A stretch of DNA of 64,000 bases from Mycolicibacterium sphagni (lineage in GTDB: Bacteria; Actinomycetota; Actinomycetes; Mycobacteriales; Mycobacteriaceae), in NCBI RefSeq assembly GCF_013337765.1, contig NZ_VBSB01000012.1:1-64000 (forward strand), read 5' to 3'. The notes beneath the pieces were generated by a model. That model saw only the letters and a program-made list of their open reading frames with translations, was not told the DNA's origin and ran no database searches. The translations under genes were made by a program, and so were the position numbers. How positions within the stretch are numbered: the stretch's first letter is position 1; every line of letters begins with the position of its first letter. This document shows positions 47,822-55,989 of this stretch, in pieces.

Positions 47822-50149
47822 TCAGGTGCTCGCGCCGGGCGGGAATACCTCGACGTCGACGTAATCGATGGACCCGGTGAAGCGGAACGGGCGGCGGTCG
47901 AAATAGTCGGGGGACACCGGGGAGCCGAGATCGACTCCGACACCGAAGGTTTCGCTGGCGGTGAAGGCGGCGGGGACGGTGCGCGCTACGGCCACCTTGC
48001 CGACCTCGGCGCCGTCGACGGCCAGTGTCACCATTGCCGGCCCGGCCGGTGCCGGGGAGTCGAATGCCGTGGTGACGGTGATGACATGTGAGCCGGGCGC
48101 GATCGGGGCAGCGCTGCGGGCCTGGTAGCGGTCGATGATCAGCATGTTGTACTCGTAGACCAGGTAGCCGGCATCCATGAACAGCGTCAGGCCGCCGGAG
48201 AATCCGCCGAGGGCGTAGAGCACGCCGGATGCGTTGTCGGGCAAGGTCAGTGCGATTTCGACGCGGCTGTCTTGGCGGCCCAGGCCAGGCGCGGTGAACT
48301 CCGGCATCCGGGTGCAGGACGTGTCGAACCGCCACCGGGTGTAGGGCGAGGAGATGCGATCCTCGGGGTGCGTGCGCAGCCACAGCCCGGCGCCGACCGG
48401 CCAGACCAGGTTGTCCCGCGACACCTCTTTGAACAGGTCCTTGAGCTCGGTGAGTTTCTCGGGCTGGGCTGCGGCAAGGTCGTTGGCTTGGGAGAAGTCC
48501 TCGGGCAGGTAGTACAACTCCCACGGTTCGGTCTCGGCGTTCCAGGCCGCCATCCGTTGGGCGGTGCTGGCAGTATCCCAGGGCACGAATGGGCCGAACG
48601 CGCAGGCATACCAGCCGTCGCGGTAGATGCCCCGGCTAGCGGAATTCTCGAAGTACTGCACCGACTTTCGGCCCGGCTCATGGGCATGGTCGAAGGTGTA
48701 GGCGAGGCTGATCCCATCCAGCGGCTTCTGCTCGTGGCCGTCGACGACCTCCGGCACGGTGATGCCGAGAATCTCGTAGATGGTGGGGGCGATGTCGTTG
48801 ACGTGGTGGAACTGGCCGCGGACCGCCGCGTCCGGGGCGATCCGGCGCGGCCAGGAGATCGCCATCGGGTTGCGGGTGCCGCCGAAGTGACTAGCCACCA
48901 GCTTGGTGTGATGGAACGGGGTATTACCCGCCCATGCCCAGCCTGCGTGGTACATGTTGTCGGTTTTCGGCGAACCCAGGGCGTCAAGTCCGCCCAGGGT
49001 GTCGAGCGCGGCCAGATGGTCGTCGACTGTGGTTGGAATGCCGTTCTGCGCCAGCAGCTCGCTGATGCTGCCGCGCTGACCTTCGGCGCTGGACCCGTTG
49101 TCACCGAAGATGTAGATGACCATGGTGTTCTCGGCGATGCCCTGCCGGTCCAATTCGTCGAGCACCCGCTCGATCTGGACGTCGACGTGCTCGAGGAAGC
49201 CGGCGAACACCTCCATCAGTCGCCGCTGGAACGGTCGCTGCTCATCGGGGATGTCGTCCCACCCCTGCATGCTGTCGGCTCGCGGCGTCAGCTCTGCTTC
49301 GGCGGGGATCCATCCGGTTGCCTTCTGCCGGGCGAAGACTCGCTCGCGGTAGGCGTCCCAGCCGTCGTCGAAGGCGCCCTGGTATCTGTCGGCCCATTCC
49401 TTGGCGACGTGGTGGGGTCCGTGGGCGGCGCCGGGAGCCCAGTACATGAAGAAGGGGCGGTCGGCGGCGTAGGCCCGGTGTTGCCGCAGCCAGGAGATCG
49501 CGTTGTCAGCCAGGTCCTCGGACAGGTGGTAGCCCTGCCGCTCGGGCGGCTCGATCGGGTTGAGGTTCTGATAGAGCCGAGGCTCCCACTGCGACGTCTC
49601 GCCGGCGATGAACCCGTAAAAATAGTCGAAGCCGTGCCCGGTCGGCCAGCGATCGAATGGCCCCATCGCCGTGGTCTGGGTGGCGGGGGAGTTGTGCCAT
49701 TTGCCGAACGCCGACGTGCAGTACCCGTAGTAGCGCAGCACCTCTGCCACTGTGGCGGTGTCCTTGCCGATAACGCCGGTGTAGCCATCCCAGTCGACGG
49801 CTCGTTCGGCAATCGTCCCGGAGTGGACGCGGTGGTGGTTGCGGCCGGTGAGCAATGCCGCCCGCGTCGGGGAGCAGATCGCCGTGGTGTGAAACGTGTT
49901 GTAGCAGATGCCGTTTTCAGCTACTCGCCGGAACGCCGGGGTCCGCACCTCGCCGCCCACTACATCGGACAGGCCAAACCCGACATCGTCGAGGAGAACT
50001 ACGAAGACATTCGGTGCGTCCTCAGGCAGGTGCCCGGGCTCGACGCGGCGTTGATGCGTCGACTCGGCCAGCGTGTAGCCGGCCGTGCTGGCCGATGGTG
50101 CGGCGGGGAACGGAAGTGTCGATCCGTCGGTTGGCATCGTGGAGGTCAT
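47822..50149 (-). CDS. Arylsulfatase (AtsA-type), CxPxR
   Basis: 775 residues from the ATG at 50149; a TTG at 50158 is also possible. The sulfatase catalytic loop is ICSPTRAALLTGRN, where Cys becomes formylglycine. The metal-binding N-terminal segment FVVLLDDVGFG, the later GDNGSS and the FHHTKLVASHFGGTRNP segment complete the site. A C-terminal beta-rich half (about 600-775) is typical of the long AtsA-type mycobacterial sulfatases. There is no signal peptide, so it is probably cytosolic. A formylglycine-generating enzyme must be encoded elsewhere. It follows a second sulfatase gene by 23 bases, likely in one transcript. Confidence 0.93.
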   Translation of the reverse strand: MTSTMPTDGSTLPFPAAPSASTAGYTLAESTHQRRVEPGHLPEDAPNVFVVLLDDVGFGLSDVVGGEVRTPAFRRVAENGICYNTFHTTAICSPTRAALLTGRNHHRVHSGTIAERAVDWDGYTGVIGKDTATVAEVLRYYGYCTSAFGKWHNSPATQTTAMGPFDRWPTGHGFDYFYGFIAGETSQWEPRLYQNLNPIEPPERQGYHLSEDLADNAISWLRQHRAYAADRPFFMYWAPGAAHGPHHVAKEWADRYQGAFDDGWDAYRERVFARQKATGWIPAEAELTPRADSMQGWDDIPDEQRPFQRRLMEVFAGFLEHVDVQIERVLDELDRQGIAENTMVIYIFGDNGSSAEGQRGSISELLAQNGIPTTVDDHLAALDTLGGLDALGSPKTDNMYHAGWAWAGNTPFHHTKLVASHFGGTRNPMAISWPRRIAPDAAVRGQFHHVNDIAPTIYEILGITVPEVVDGHEQKPLDGISLAYTFDHAHEPGRKSVQYFENSASRGIYRDGWYACAFGPFVPWDTASTAQRMAAWNAETEPWELYYLPEDFSQANDLAAAQPEKLTELKDLFKEVSRDNLVWPVGAGLWLRTHPEDRISSPYTRWRFDTSCTRMPEFTAPGLGRQDSRVEIALTLPDNASGVLYALGGFSGGLTLFMDAGYLVYEYNMLIIDRYQARSAAPIAPGSHVITVTTAFDSPAPAGPAMVTLAVDGAEVGKVAVARTVPAAFTASETFGVGVDLGSPVSPDYFDRRPFRFTGSIDYVDVEVFPPGAST

Positions 50150-50172
50150 GGTTCGCAAGCTCTTGTCACGGC

Positions 50173-51666
50173 TCAGTTGCTGTGGCCGCCGCCTTCTTGC
50201 AGCTTGGCCATCACCTGCTCGAGGCCAAAGCTGGCGGACTTCTGCCGTTGCGGGAACTCGGCGAACGTCTGCAGCATCTGGCCGACATAGGCCTGGGCCG
50301 GAACGAGCATGTAGGCATGCGAGAGCAGCCAGTCGTAGTAGGTGTTCGATGTGATCTCGGCCCGCTCATAGGGGTCGGTGCGCAGGTTGAAGATCAGCGG
50401 CACGCGTAGCTCGGTGTAGGGCTCGGCCCAGATCCGCAGCGTGCCCGTGCACCGCTGCTCGAGGAACACGAACTTCCAGTTGTCGTAGCGCAGCCCGGTC
50501 AGGTCACCGTCGTCGGAGACGTAGAAGAAGTGCTGCCGCGGGCTCTCATCTGTCTCACCGGTGATGTACGGCAGCTGGTCATGGCCGTCGAGATGAACTT
50601 TGTAGGTAGTACCGCCCAGATCCGTTCCAGTGCGGAGCTTCTCGGCAATGTCCGGCACACCCGCGGCCGACAGCAGCGTGACGAACCAGTCGTTGTGGCT
50701 GACGATGCCGGTGAGCACTGTGCCGGCCGGGATGCGCGCCGGCCAGCGCACCAGGGCCGGGACGCGGTAGGCGCCCTCCCAGTTCGAGTTCTTCTCGTTG
50801 CGGAACGGGGTCATCCCGGCATCGGGCCAGGAGTTCATGTGCGGGCCGTTGTCGGTGGAGTACATAACGATCGTGTCGTCGGCGATGCCGAGATCATCGA
50901 GGGTGTCCAGCAGCGTGCCGACCAGGTCGTCGTGGTCCATCATCGTGTCGTGGTAGATGGACTGCCAGCGCCCTGAGCGCCCGACGCTCTCGGGTTTGGG
51001 GTGTGTTCTGAAGTGCATGTGCGTGGAGTTGAACCACACGAAGAACGGTGTGTCCGCCTCGTGCTGGGCTGTGATGAAATCGACTGCGGCGTCGCGGAAT
51101 TCCTCGTCGACGGTCTCCATCCGCTTCTTGGTCAGCGGACCGGTGTCCTCGATGCGCTGGGTGCCGTCACCGTTGGCCCAGGTGTGCAGGACGCCACGGG
51201 GGCCGAACTTCTTGCGGAATTCCGGGTTCTTGGGATAGTCGGGTTCCTCAGGCTCCTCCTCGGCGTTGAGGTGATACAAGTTGCCGAAGAACTCGTCGAA
51301 GCCGTGCATGGTGGGCAGGTGCTCGTCGCGGTCGCCGAGGTGGTTCTTGCCGAACTGGCCGGTGGCATATCCCTGAGCCTTGAGCGCGGTCGCGATCGTC
51401 GGGTCGGCCGCCTGCAGGCCCAGGGTGGCGCCGGGCAAGCCGACCTTGGTCAGGCCGGTGCGGTAGGGGTTCTGGCCGGTGATGAAGGCCGCACGCCCGG
51501 CGGTGCAACTCTGCTCCCCGTAGTAGTCGGTGAACAGCGCCCCCTCCGCGGCGACCCGGTCGATGTTGGGTGTCCGGTATCCCATTACGCCATTGCTGTA
51601 GCAGCTGAGGTTGCTCTGCCCGATGTCGTCACCCCAGATGATCAGAATGTTCGGTTTGTCGCTCAC
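50173..51666 (-). CDS. Arylsulfatase, CxAxR variant
   Basis: 497 residues with a GTG start. The active-site loop is QSCTAGRAAFITGQ: Cys-Thr-Ala-Gly-Arg, with Ala in place of the common Pro, an accepted sulfatase variant. LIIWGDDIGQSN gives the metal-binding Asp pair, STDNGPHMNSW the second metal site, and FFVWFNSTHMH lies between. No signal peptide is seen. It is shorter than the adjacent AtsA-type enzyme and not a simple duplicate. The two together suggest breakdown of sulfate esters as a carbon or sulfur source. The 181 bases upstream (51667-51847) hold no gene. Confidence 0.93.
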   Translation of the reverse strand: MSDKPNILIIWGDDIGQSNLSCYSNGVMGYRTPNIDRVAAEGALFTDYYGEQSCTAGRAAFITGQNPYRTGLTKVGLPGATLGLQAADPTIATALKAQGYATGQFGKNHLGDRDEHLPTMHGFDEFFGNLYHLNAEEEPEEPDYPKNPEFRKKFGPRGVLHTWANGDGTQRIEDTGPLTKKRMETVDEEFRDAAVDFITAQHEADTPFFVWFNSTHMHFRTHPKPESVGRSGRWQSIYHDTMMDHDDLVGTLLDTLDDLGIADDTIVMYSTDNGPHMNSWPDAGMTPFRNEKNSNWEGAYRVPALVRWPARIPAGTVLTGIVSHNDWFVTLLSAAGVPDIAEKLRTGTDLGGTTYKVHLDGHDQLPYITGETDESPRQHFFYVSDDGDLTGLRYDNWKFVFLEQRCTGTLRIWAEPYTELRVPLIFNLRTDPYERAEITSNTYYDWLLSHAYMLVPAQAYVGQMLQTFAEFPQRQKSASFGLEQVMAKLQEGGGHSN

Positions 51667-51847
51667 ATCTGGACCTTTCGCCGTGCGAAGCCCCCCGGTC
51701 GGCGGCCTGGAGGCGCGGCCGTTCTCACTGGTCGCTTCGGACGCCCGTCGCAGCGACGCTAGCCCCTTTATTCGCCGATGCCAGGTAATTCACCACAACA
51801 CCTGTTCGCGATGTATCGATCGGCCCGCAGAAGCTAGGCCGGATTTC

Positions 51848-52633
51848 CTACGCGCTGTCGCGGGCCCGCTCGAAGAGCGTGGGGTCGTGAGCGTTGACGA
51901 TCAACAGGTCGGGGTCCTGGCGTCGGTGGAGCTCGGCCAGTCGATCGTGATTGTCCCGAACCTGCTTCAGATTCCACGCCACGGCCGACTCCATGATCGT
52001 GAGTACGCGAGGCACGCGCGCCCGGCCATCGAGGGTGGCCGAGTGATAGAAGGAATCGCCGCTGTGCAATATCCAGCGGTGGCCGGCGTCGACGGCGACG
52101 CACGCGTGACCGCGAGTGTGACCGGGTAACGCAACCAGCGCGATGCCGGGGGAGACCTCGTCGAGTTGCTTGGCCGCGGCGAAGCCCCGCCACTTCTCGC
52201 CCTCCGGCTCGTGTTCGACGATGTGAGGTTCGTGCGCCCACTGCGCTGCGCGGTAGCGCACCTTCTCCCGCCACGACGGCGACCTCATCGAGCCCAGCGC
52301 CTCGGCCGCAGTGACGTGGATCTGCGCCGCGGGAAAGTCCGACAGGCCACCGATGTGATCGATGTCGAAGTGCGTGATGATGATGTGGCGCACGTCGTCT
52401 CGGCGGAAGCCGAGGCGTTCGATCTGGTGCGCGGCGGTCTCCCGCTGGTCGAGGATCGGCCGCGCGATGTGGCGGGTGGGGCCGAGACGTTTCGCCGGCT
52501 CGAGGCAGTCGTGTGAACCGAACCCGGCGTCGACCAGGACGAGGCCGTTGGCAGTTTCGACGAGCAGCACGTGGCACACCATGGGGGCACCCGGCATGTT
52601 CATGGTGCCACAGTTGAGGTGGTGCACCTTCAT
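51848..52633 (-). CDS. Metallo-beta-lactamase-fold lactonase-like protein
   Basis: 261 residues. The MBL metal motif is IIITHFDIDHIGGL (H-x-D-x-D-H), followed by GHTRGHACV with a metal His and SGDSFYHS. The order and size resemble N-acyl-homoserine lactonases (AiiA/AttM type) and other quorum-quenching or lactone hydrolases. HFDIDH rather than HxHxDH is the form found in some of these lactonases. It precedes no clear partner and starts a row of small catabolic proteins (CMD, VOC, TetR), so a lactone-hydrolysis step in that pathway is possible. Confidence 0.85.
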   Translation of the reverse strand: MKVHHLNCGTMNMPGAPMVCHVLLVETANGLVLVDAGFGSHDCLEPAKRLGPTRHIARPILDQRETAAHQIERLGFRRDDVRHIIITHFDIDHIGGLSDFPAAQIHVTAAEALGSMRSPSWREKVRYRAAQWAHEPHIVEHEPEGEKWRGFAAAKQLDEVSPGIALVALPGHTRGHACVAVDAGHRWILHSGDSFYHSATLDGRARVPRVLTIMESAVAWNLKQVRDNHDRLAELHRRQDPDLLIVNAHDPTLFERARDSA

Positions 52634-52645
52634 GATGAAAGCCGC

Positions 52646-53158
52646 TCAGCCATAAGTGGGTTCGCCTTCGGTGGTCACGTCGAACGTGTTGAGGAAGTTG
52701 CAGACTAGTTGGTAGAAGCCCACCGTCATCACCAGATCGGTCAGTTGGGTGACCGTGAGCAACTTGAGGGCCTCGTCGCGGTCGCTTCCACTGAGGGTGT
52801 GCTCGTCCAGGATTCGATCGGTCCACGCGAGGATGCCGACCTCGTCGGCGGGCAGCCCGCCGGTGTCACCACTGGCTGCGGCCGCGATCGCCTCGGCCGA
52901 CAGTCCGACATAGCCGGCGATCATCTCGTGTTGGTGTGTTTCGTACGGTGCGGCGTAGCGGTATCCGACCCGCAGGATCGCGAGTTCGCGCAGGTGCGGC
53001 GGAAGTGAATTGGCTTGAAACATCGCGTCGGCCATGACGAAGAACCCAGGTGCCAGGCCCGGTGAATGCATGACCATGCGATACACGTTGACCGGCGCGT
53101 GCTGCGCGAGGGTGTCCTTGAGATTCTGGGGCAGGGCCTCGACATCCGGGTAGTCCAT
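52646..53158 (-). CDS. Carboxymuconolactone decarboxylase-family protein
   Basis: 170 residues from the ATG at 53158, with GGGAGT before it. The CMD fold is seen in LPPHLRELAILRVGYRYAAPYETHQHEMIA, with the Glu-His pattern but no AhpD-type CxxC, followed by FYQLVCNFLNTFDV. Such single-domain proteins are found in aromatic or lactone pathways as decarboxylases or peroxidases. It lies between an MBL lactonase-like gene and a VOC gene. By context the three may process a ring or lactone compound. Confidence 0.82.
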   Translation of the reverse strand: MDYPDVEALPQNLKDTLAQHAPVNVYRMVMHSPGLAPGFFVMADAMFQANSLPPHLRELAILRVGYRYAAPYETHQHEMIAGYVGLSAEAIAAAASGDTGGLPADEVGILAWTDRILDEHTLSGSDRDEALKLLTVTQLTDLVMTVGFYQLVCNFLNTFDVTTEGEPTYG

Positions 53159-53163
53159 GGCGC

Positions 53164-53688
53164 TCACTCCCGACCGCGGATCGGGTCGGTGCCGTCCCAG
53201 GTGGCGGAAATCTCGCGAATATATTGGAAGAACTGACCTTTGGGACCGCTGATATCGGAGAGCTCGATAACGGTGCCCTGTGTGGTTTCGGTGTCGAGGT
53301 AGGCGAAGCGGCCCTTTTCGCCGCCGATGCTGCCTTCCTGTCCGATGGTGTAGCCGTCGCGAAGCGCCTGATCGAGCAGGCTCCGGAAGTCGTTGGACCA
53401 GTAGGCGATGTGCTGCATGCCTTCGCGTCCGGCGTCGAGGAAGTCCTTGTACATCGATGGTGCGTCGTTGCGCGGCTGGATCAGTTCGAGTTGGACGTCG
53501 CCGGAGTTGGCCAGCGCCACGCTCATCTGCATGTCCGAGTCCGCGCCGCGGTAGCGGAAGTAGTCGGTTTGAACGCGGTCGACGTAGAACCACGGCCCGA
53601 CACCGTGTTTGACCCAGTGGTCCATCGCGGCGTCGATGTCGCGCACGACATAGCCGATCTGGGCGATGTTGCCGAAGAGTCGGCTCAT
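53164..53688 (-). CDS. VOC/glyoxalase-superfamily protein
   Basis: 174 residues. The vicinal-oxygen-chelate fold is seen in IAQIGYVVRDIDAAMDHWVKHGVGPW, then VQLELIQP, GMQHIAYW and TVIELSDIS. The His, Glu-type metal ligands are likely in HIAYW and VIELS. Members are extradiol dioxygenases, epimerases or glyoxalases, and this one is a two-module, single-chain member. Its stop is 5 bases before the CMD start. The ATG overlaps the end of the upstream TetR gene, so all are co-transcribed under the TetR at 54338. Confidence 0.82.
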   Translation of the reverse strand: MSRLFGNIAQIGYVVRDIDAAMDHWVKHGVGPWFYVDRVQTDYFRYRGADSDMQMSVALANSGDVQLELIQPRNDAPSMYKDFLDAGREGMQHIAYWSNDFRSLLDQALRDGYTIGQEGSIGGEKGRFAYLDTETTQGTVIELSDISGPKGQFFQYIREISATWDGTDPIRGRE

Positions 53689-54338
53689 GATCGATCTTCT
53701 TCCTGTTCGGTGGTGAAGCGGTGGGTAAGGAGGGCGTCGACCTCGCCTCGGGCGGCGTCGAGGTCGACGTCGTCATCGATAAGTGATTGCAGTGCCACCC
53801 CGCGTAACAGAGCGACGACGACGGTGGCCAGACCCTGAGGATGAATTGTCTGCGCCAGGCCGGCATTTACCGCGACCGCGATGCGCTTCTCGATCTCTTC
53901 CCGGAATTCTCGGTCGGCGGCGACCATCGTCGTGCGGGTGTCTCCGGCCGGGTTGGCGACGGCGTCGGCCCAGAGCACGAGTCGTGCCCGGTTGACCGGC
54001 TGAAGGTCGGCCATCACCTCGAAGTAGATCCCGATCAGCATCCGCAGTTCGGCGACGGGGTCGTCGGATTCGCCTTGATTGAACATGGCGTCGCGGAACT
54101 GGCGGGTCACCGTCTCGACCAGCCGCTGCATCAGCGCGCCTTTGGAGCCGAAATGATGGGTCGCCAATCCGCGGCTGTAGCCGGCGCGTTCGCCGACGTT
54201 GGCCAGCGTGACTCTGGCTGGTCCGACTTCGCCGACCAGGTCGGCGGCCGCGGCGATGAGCCGGCTTTCGGCCTCGGCTCGCCGGACTTCCTGGGTACGG
54301 GGGGCGCCGCCGGTCAGCGCCGACATCATTTCAGCCAC
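53685..54338 (-). CDS. TetR-family regulator of the VOC/CMD/MBL operon
   Basis: 217 residues from the GTG at 54338, which has a GAGAGGG site six bases upstream; the longer frame from TTG at 54356 lacks one. The HTH lies at about residues 20-65 (ESRLIAAAADLVGEVGPARVTLANVGERAGYSRGLATHHFGSKGALMQRL). It is the first gene of the minus-strand operon with VOC, CMD and probably the MBL lactonase. A perfect 22-base palindrome lies 24 bases upstream and should be its operator. Confidence 0.9.
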   Translation of the reverse strand: MAEMMSALTGGAPRTQEVRRAEAESRLIAAAADLVGEVGPARVTLANVGERAGYSRGLATHHFGSKGALMQRLVETVTRQFRDAMFNQGESDDPVAELRMLIGIYFEVMADLQPVNRARLVLWADAVANPAGDTRTTMVAADREFREEIEKRIAVAVNAGLAQTIHPQGLATVVVALLRGVALQSLIDDDVDLDAARGEVDALLTHRFTTEQEEDRS

Positions 54339-54361
54339 CAGAAGCCCTCTCGGCAAGTAAC

Positions 54362-54383
54362 TAACTTGTTGACCAACAAGTTA
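54362..54383 (-). promoter_or_regulatory. 22-bp perfect TetR operator
   Basis: TAACTTGTTG (54362-54371) and CAACAAGTTA (54374-54383) are perfect 10-base arms around AC. The site is upstream of the TetR start and probably mediates autoregulation. No -35/-10 pair was clearly found within it. Confidence 0.8.
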
Positions 54384-54426
54384 CGGTCCAAGGTCGCACC
54401 CCGTCAAGCAATTCAGGAGCGACGGG

Positions 54427-54681
54427 CTATCCGTACTTCACAAAGAGAGCGAGCGCGTCGTCGATCTTCTGTTGGACGAATTCGTTGTCGCGACCGCGCA
54501 TTGCCAGGCCAGCGCTATAACCGGTCAGCCGAACGACCAGGTCGACGGGATCGTCCACCTCTTCAATCGCGCTGCGCAGCCGGGTCTCCCACGGCCCGTC
54601 GAGTTTCACGCCGTCCAGGCGGCTCTTCACCTCGTCGTAGAGCGTGTTCCACGCACGATCGCGCTCATTTGTCGCCGTCAC
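54427..54681 (-). CDS. Small hypothetical protein
   Basis: 84 residues, mostly helical and charged (NERDRAWNTLYDEVKSRLDGV, then DDALALFVKYG), with no signal, membrane or known motif. Its ATG overlaps the stop of the small membrane-protein gene upstream (ATGA). The pair is therefore probably co-translated. The codon pattern is coding-like. No function can be assigned. Confidence 0.6.
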   Translation of the reverse strand: MTATNERDRAWNTLYDEVKSRLDGVKLDGPWETRLRSAIEEVDDPVDLVVRLTGYSAGLAMRGRDNEFVQQKIDDALALFVKYG

Positions 54682-54896
54682 CGCAGCCTCTCCTCACGCT
54701 CGGCTCTGATCCATTCCGCGAGCTCCGACTCGCGCAACAAGTGCGCTTCGCCGTCCGGGATGCGCGTATTCCACGCTTGCCGGCGGTGTTCCATCTGGCG
54801 GTGGTGGCGGCGGTTGGAACGGATCATCCACACGCTCATCGCCGCGATCAGGCACACGGCACCCACGATCAATATTGCGGCATCGGGCGCGGTCAC
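54678..54896 (-). CDS. Small single-span membrane protein
   Basis: 72 residues with a GTG start. One transmembrane helix is present (AILIVGAVCLIAAMSVWMI), then a basic cytosolic tail rich in Arg, His and Glu (RSNRRHHRQMEHRRQ). It overlaps the start of the 84-residue gene downstream. Unknown function; possibly a small envelope-associated pair. Confidence 0.6.
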   Translation of the reverse strand: MTAPDAAILIVGAVCLIAAMSVWMIRSNRRHHRQMEHRRQAWNTRIPDGEAHLLRESELAEWIRAEREERLR

Positions 54897-55017
54897 GGGG
54901 CGAGCGTAGGTAGTACCGGGCCTACCTGTCGTGCGTAGTCGACCACTCTAAATTCCTGGGGCCTCGTGAGTGTGGAACGCGTCACAGACGTTTGCCCGCC
55001 CACGATGCGGGGCACAG

Positions 55018-55980
55018 ATGAGCATGTTGTCTAGCGGCACACCTGGCCCTAGCGCGGGCAGCGGCGGGTCAGCGAGGCGCTGGGCCGGGCTTGCCGCCTC
55101 GGCACTGCTATCCGTCGGCGCCCCGCTCGTCGTCTCAACCGCCCTGCCAGTAGCCTCGGCCGCCGACTGCGCGGACGCGGAGGTCATCTTCGCGCGCGGC
55201 ACCGATGAACCGGCCGGCGTGGGCCGGGTCGGCGATGGGTTCGTCGACGCACTGCGTAAGCAGACCAGCGGTCTGAACATCGACACCTATGCGGTGAACT
55301 ACAAGGCCAGCATGCTGCAGCTGCACGGTGGCGACGGCGCCAAAGACGCGATTGCCCACATCAAGTCCACGGTGGCGGCCTGCCCCGACACGAAGATCGT
55401 CCTGGGGGGCTACTCCCAAGGCGCGAGCGTGATGGACATCGTGGCCGGCGTTCCGGTGGGTGGCATCCCCTGGGGCGATCCGTTGCCGCCTCAGTACGCG
55501 AACAACATCGCAGCCGTCGCGACCTTCGGCGACGTGGCCACCCGCACGGGCCAGGCCCTGCCGACCACGAGCACACTGCTGGGATCCAAGGCGATCGACC
55601 TGTGCAACCCCGCCGACCCGATCTGCCATGCGGGTCCGGGCAACGAATGGAGCGGCCACACCCAGGGCTACGTGCCCGGGTACACCGACCAGGCGGCCGC
55701 TTTCGTCGCGGCCAAGCTGCTGGCTGGATACACCCAGCACATGCCCGGTTATGGGCCCCCGCCGGGATATGGCTCGGCGAATACGGGATACGGGCCCGCG
55801 ATCATGGGGTCCGACCCCGACACCGCGATGCACGGTCCCTCGACCGGATACACCGCCGAGACGCCGGCGTACGGTCCGCAGGCTCCGGGGCCTGGCCCGT
55901 CCACAGTCGGACCTACCGCCACAACGACCGCGCCGGCCTCACCGTCGGCTCAAACCCCGTTGGCGGCCGAGGTCCGCTGA
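55018..55980 (+). CDS. Cutinase-family secreted esterase with a Pro/Gly tail
   Basis: 320 residues from the ATG at 55018; a GTG at 54970 would add 16 residues. The signal peptide (SARRWAGLAASALLSVGAPLVV) ends near ASAADC, which is the mature start of cutinase-like proteins. The catalytic Ser lies in GGYSQGASV, followed by a Cys pair around LCNPADPICH and the likely Asp/His in ADPICHAGPGN and WSGHTQGY. These act on esters of fatty acids or lipids in the envelope. The last 75 residues are a Gly/Pro/Tyr-rich tail (GPPPGYGSANTGYGP) absent from minimal cutinases. It is monocistronic, and its end is 10 bases from the convergent gene. Confidence 0.92.
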   Translation: MSMLSSGTPGPSAGSGGSARRWAGLAASALLSVGAPLVVSTALPVASAADCADAEVIFARGTDEPAGVGRVGDGFVDALRKQTSGLNIDTYAVNYKASMLQLHGGDGAKDAIAHIKSTVAACPDTKIVLGGYSQGASVMDIVAGVPVGGIPWGDPLPPQYANNIAAVATFGDVATRTGQALPTTSTLLGSKAIDLCNPADPICHAGPGNEWSGHTQGYVPGYTDQAAAFVAAKLLAGYTQHMPGYGPPPGYGSANTGYGPAIMGSDPDTAMHGPSTGYTAETPAYGPQAPGPGPSTVGPTATTTAPASPSAQTPLAAEVR

Positions 55981-55989
55981 CCTCGGCCG

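Noticed and set aside
48272..50290. 672-residue plus-strand frame
   Set aside because: It is antisense to the sulfatases, with His/Val-rich shadow composition and no domain.
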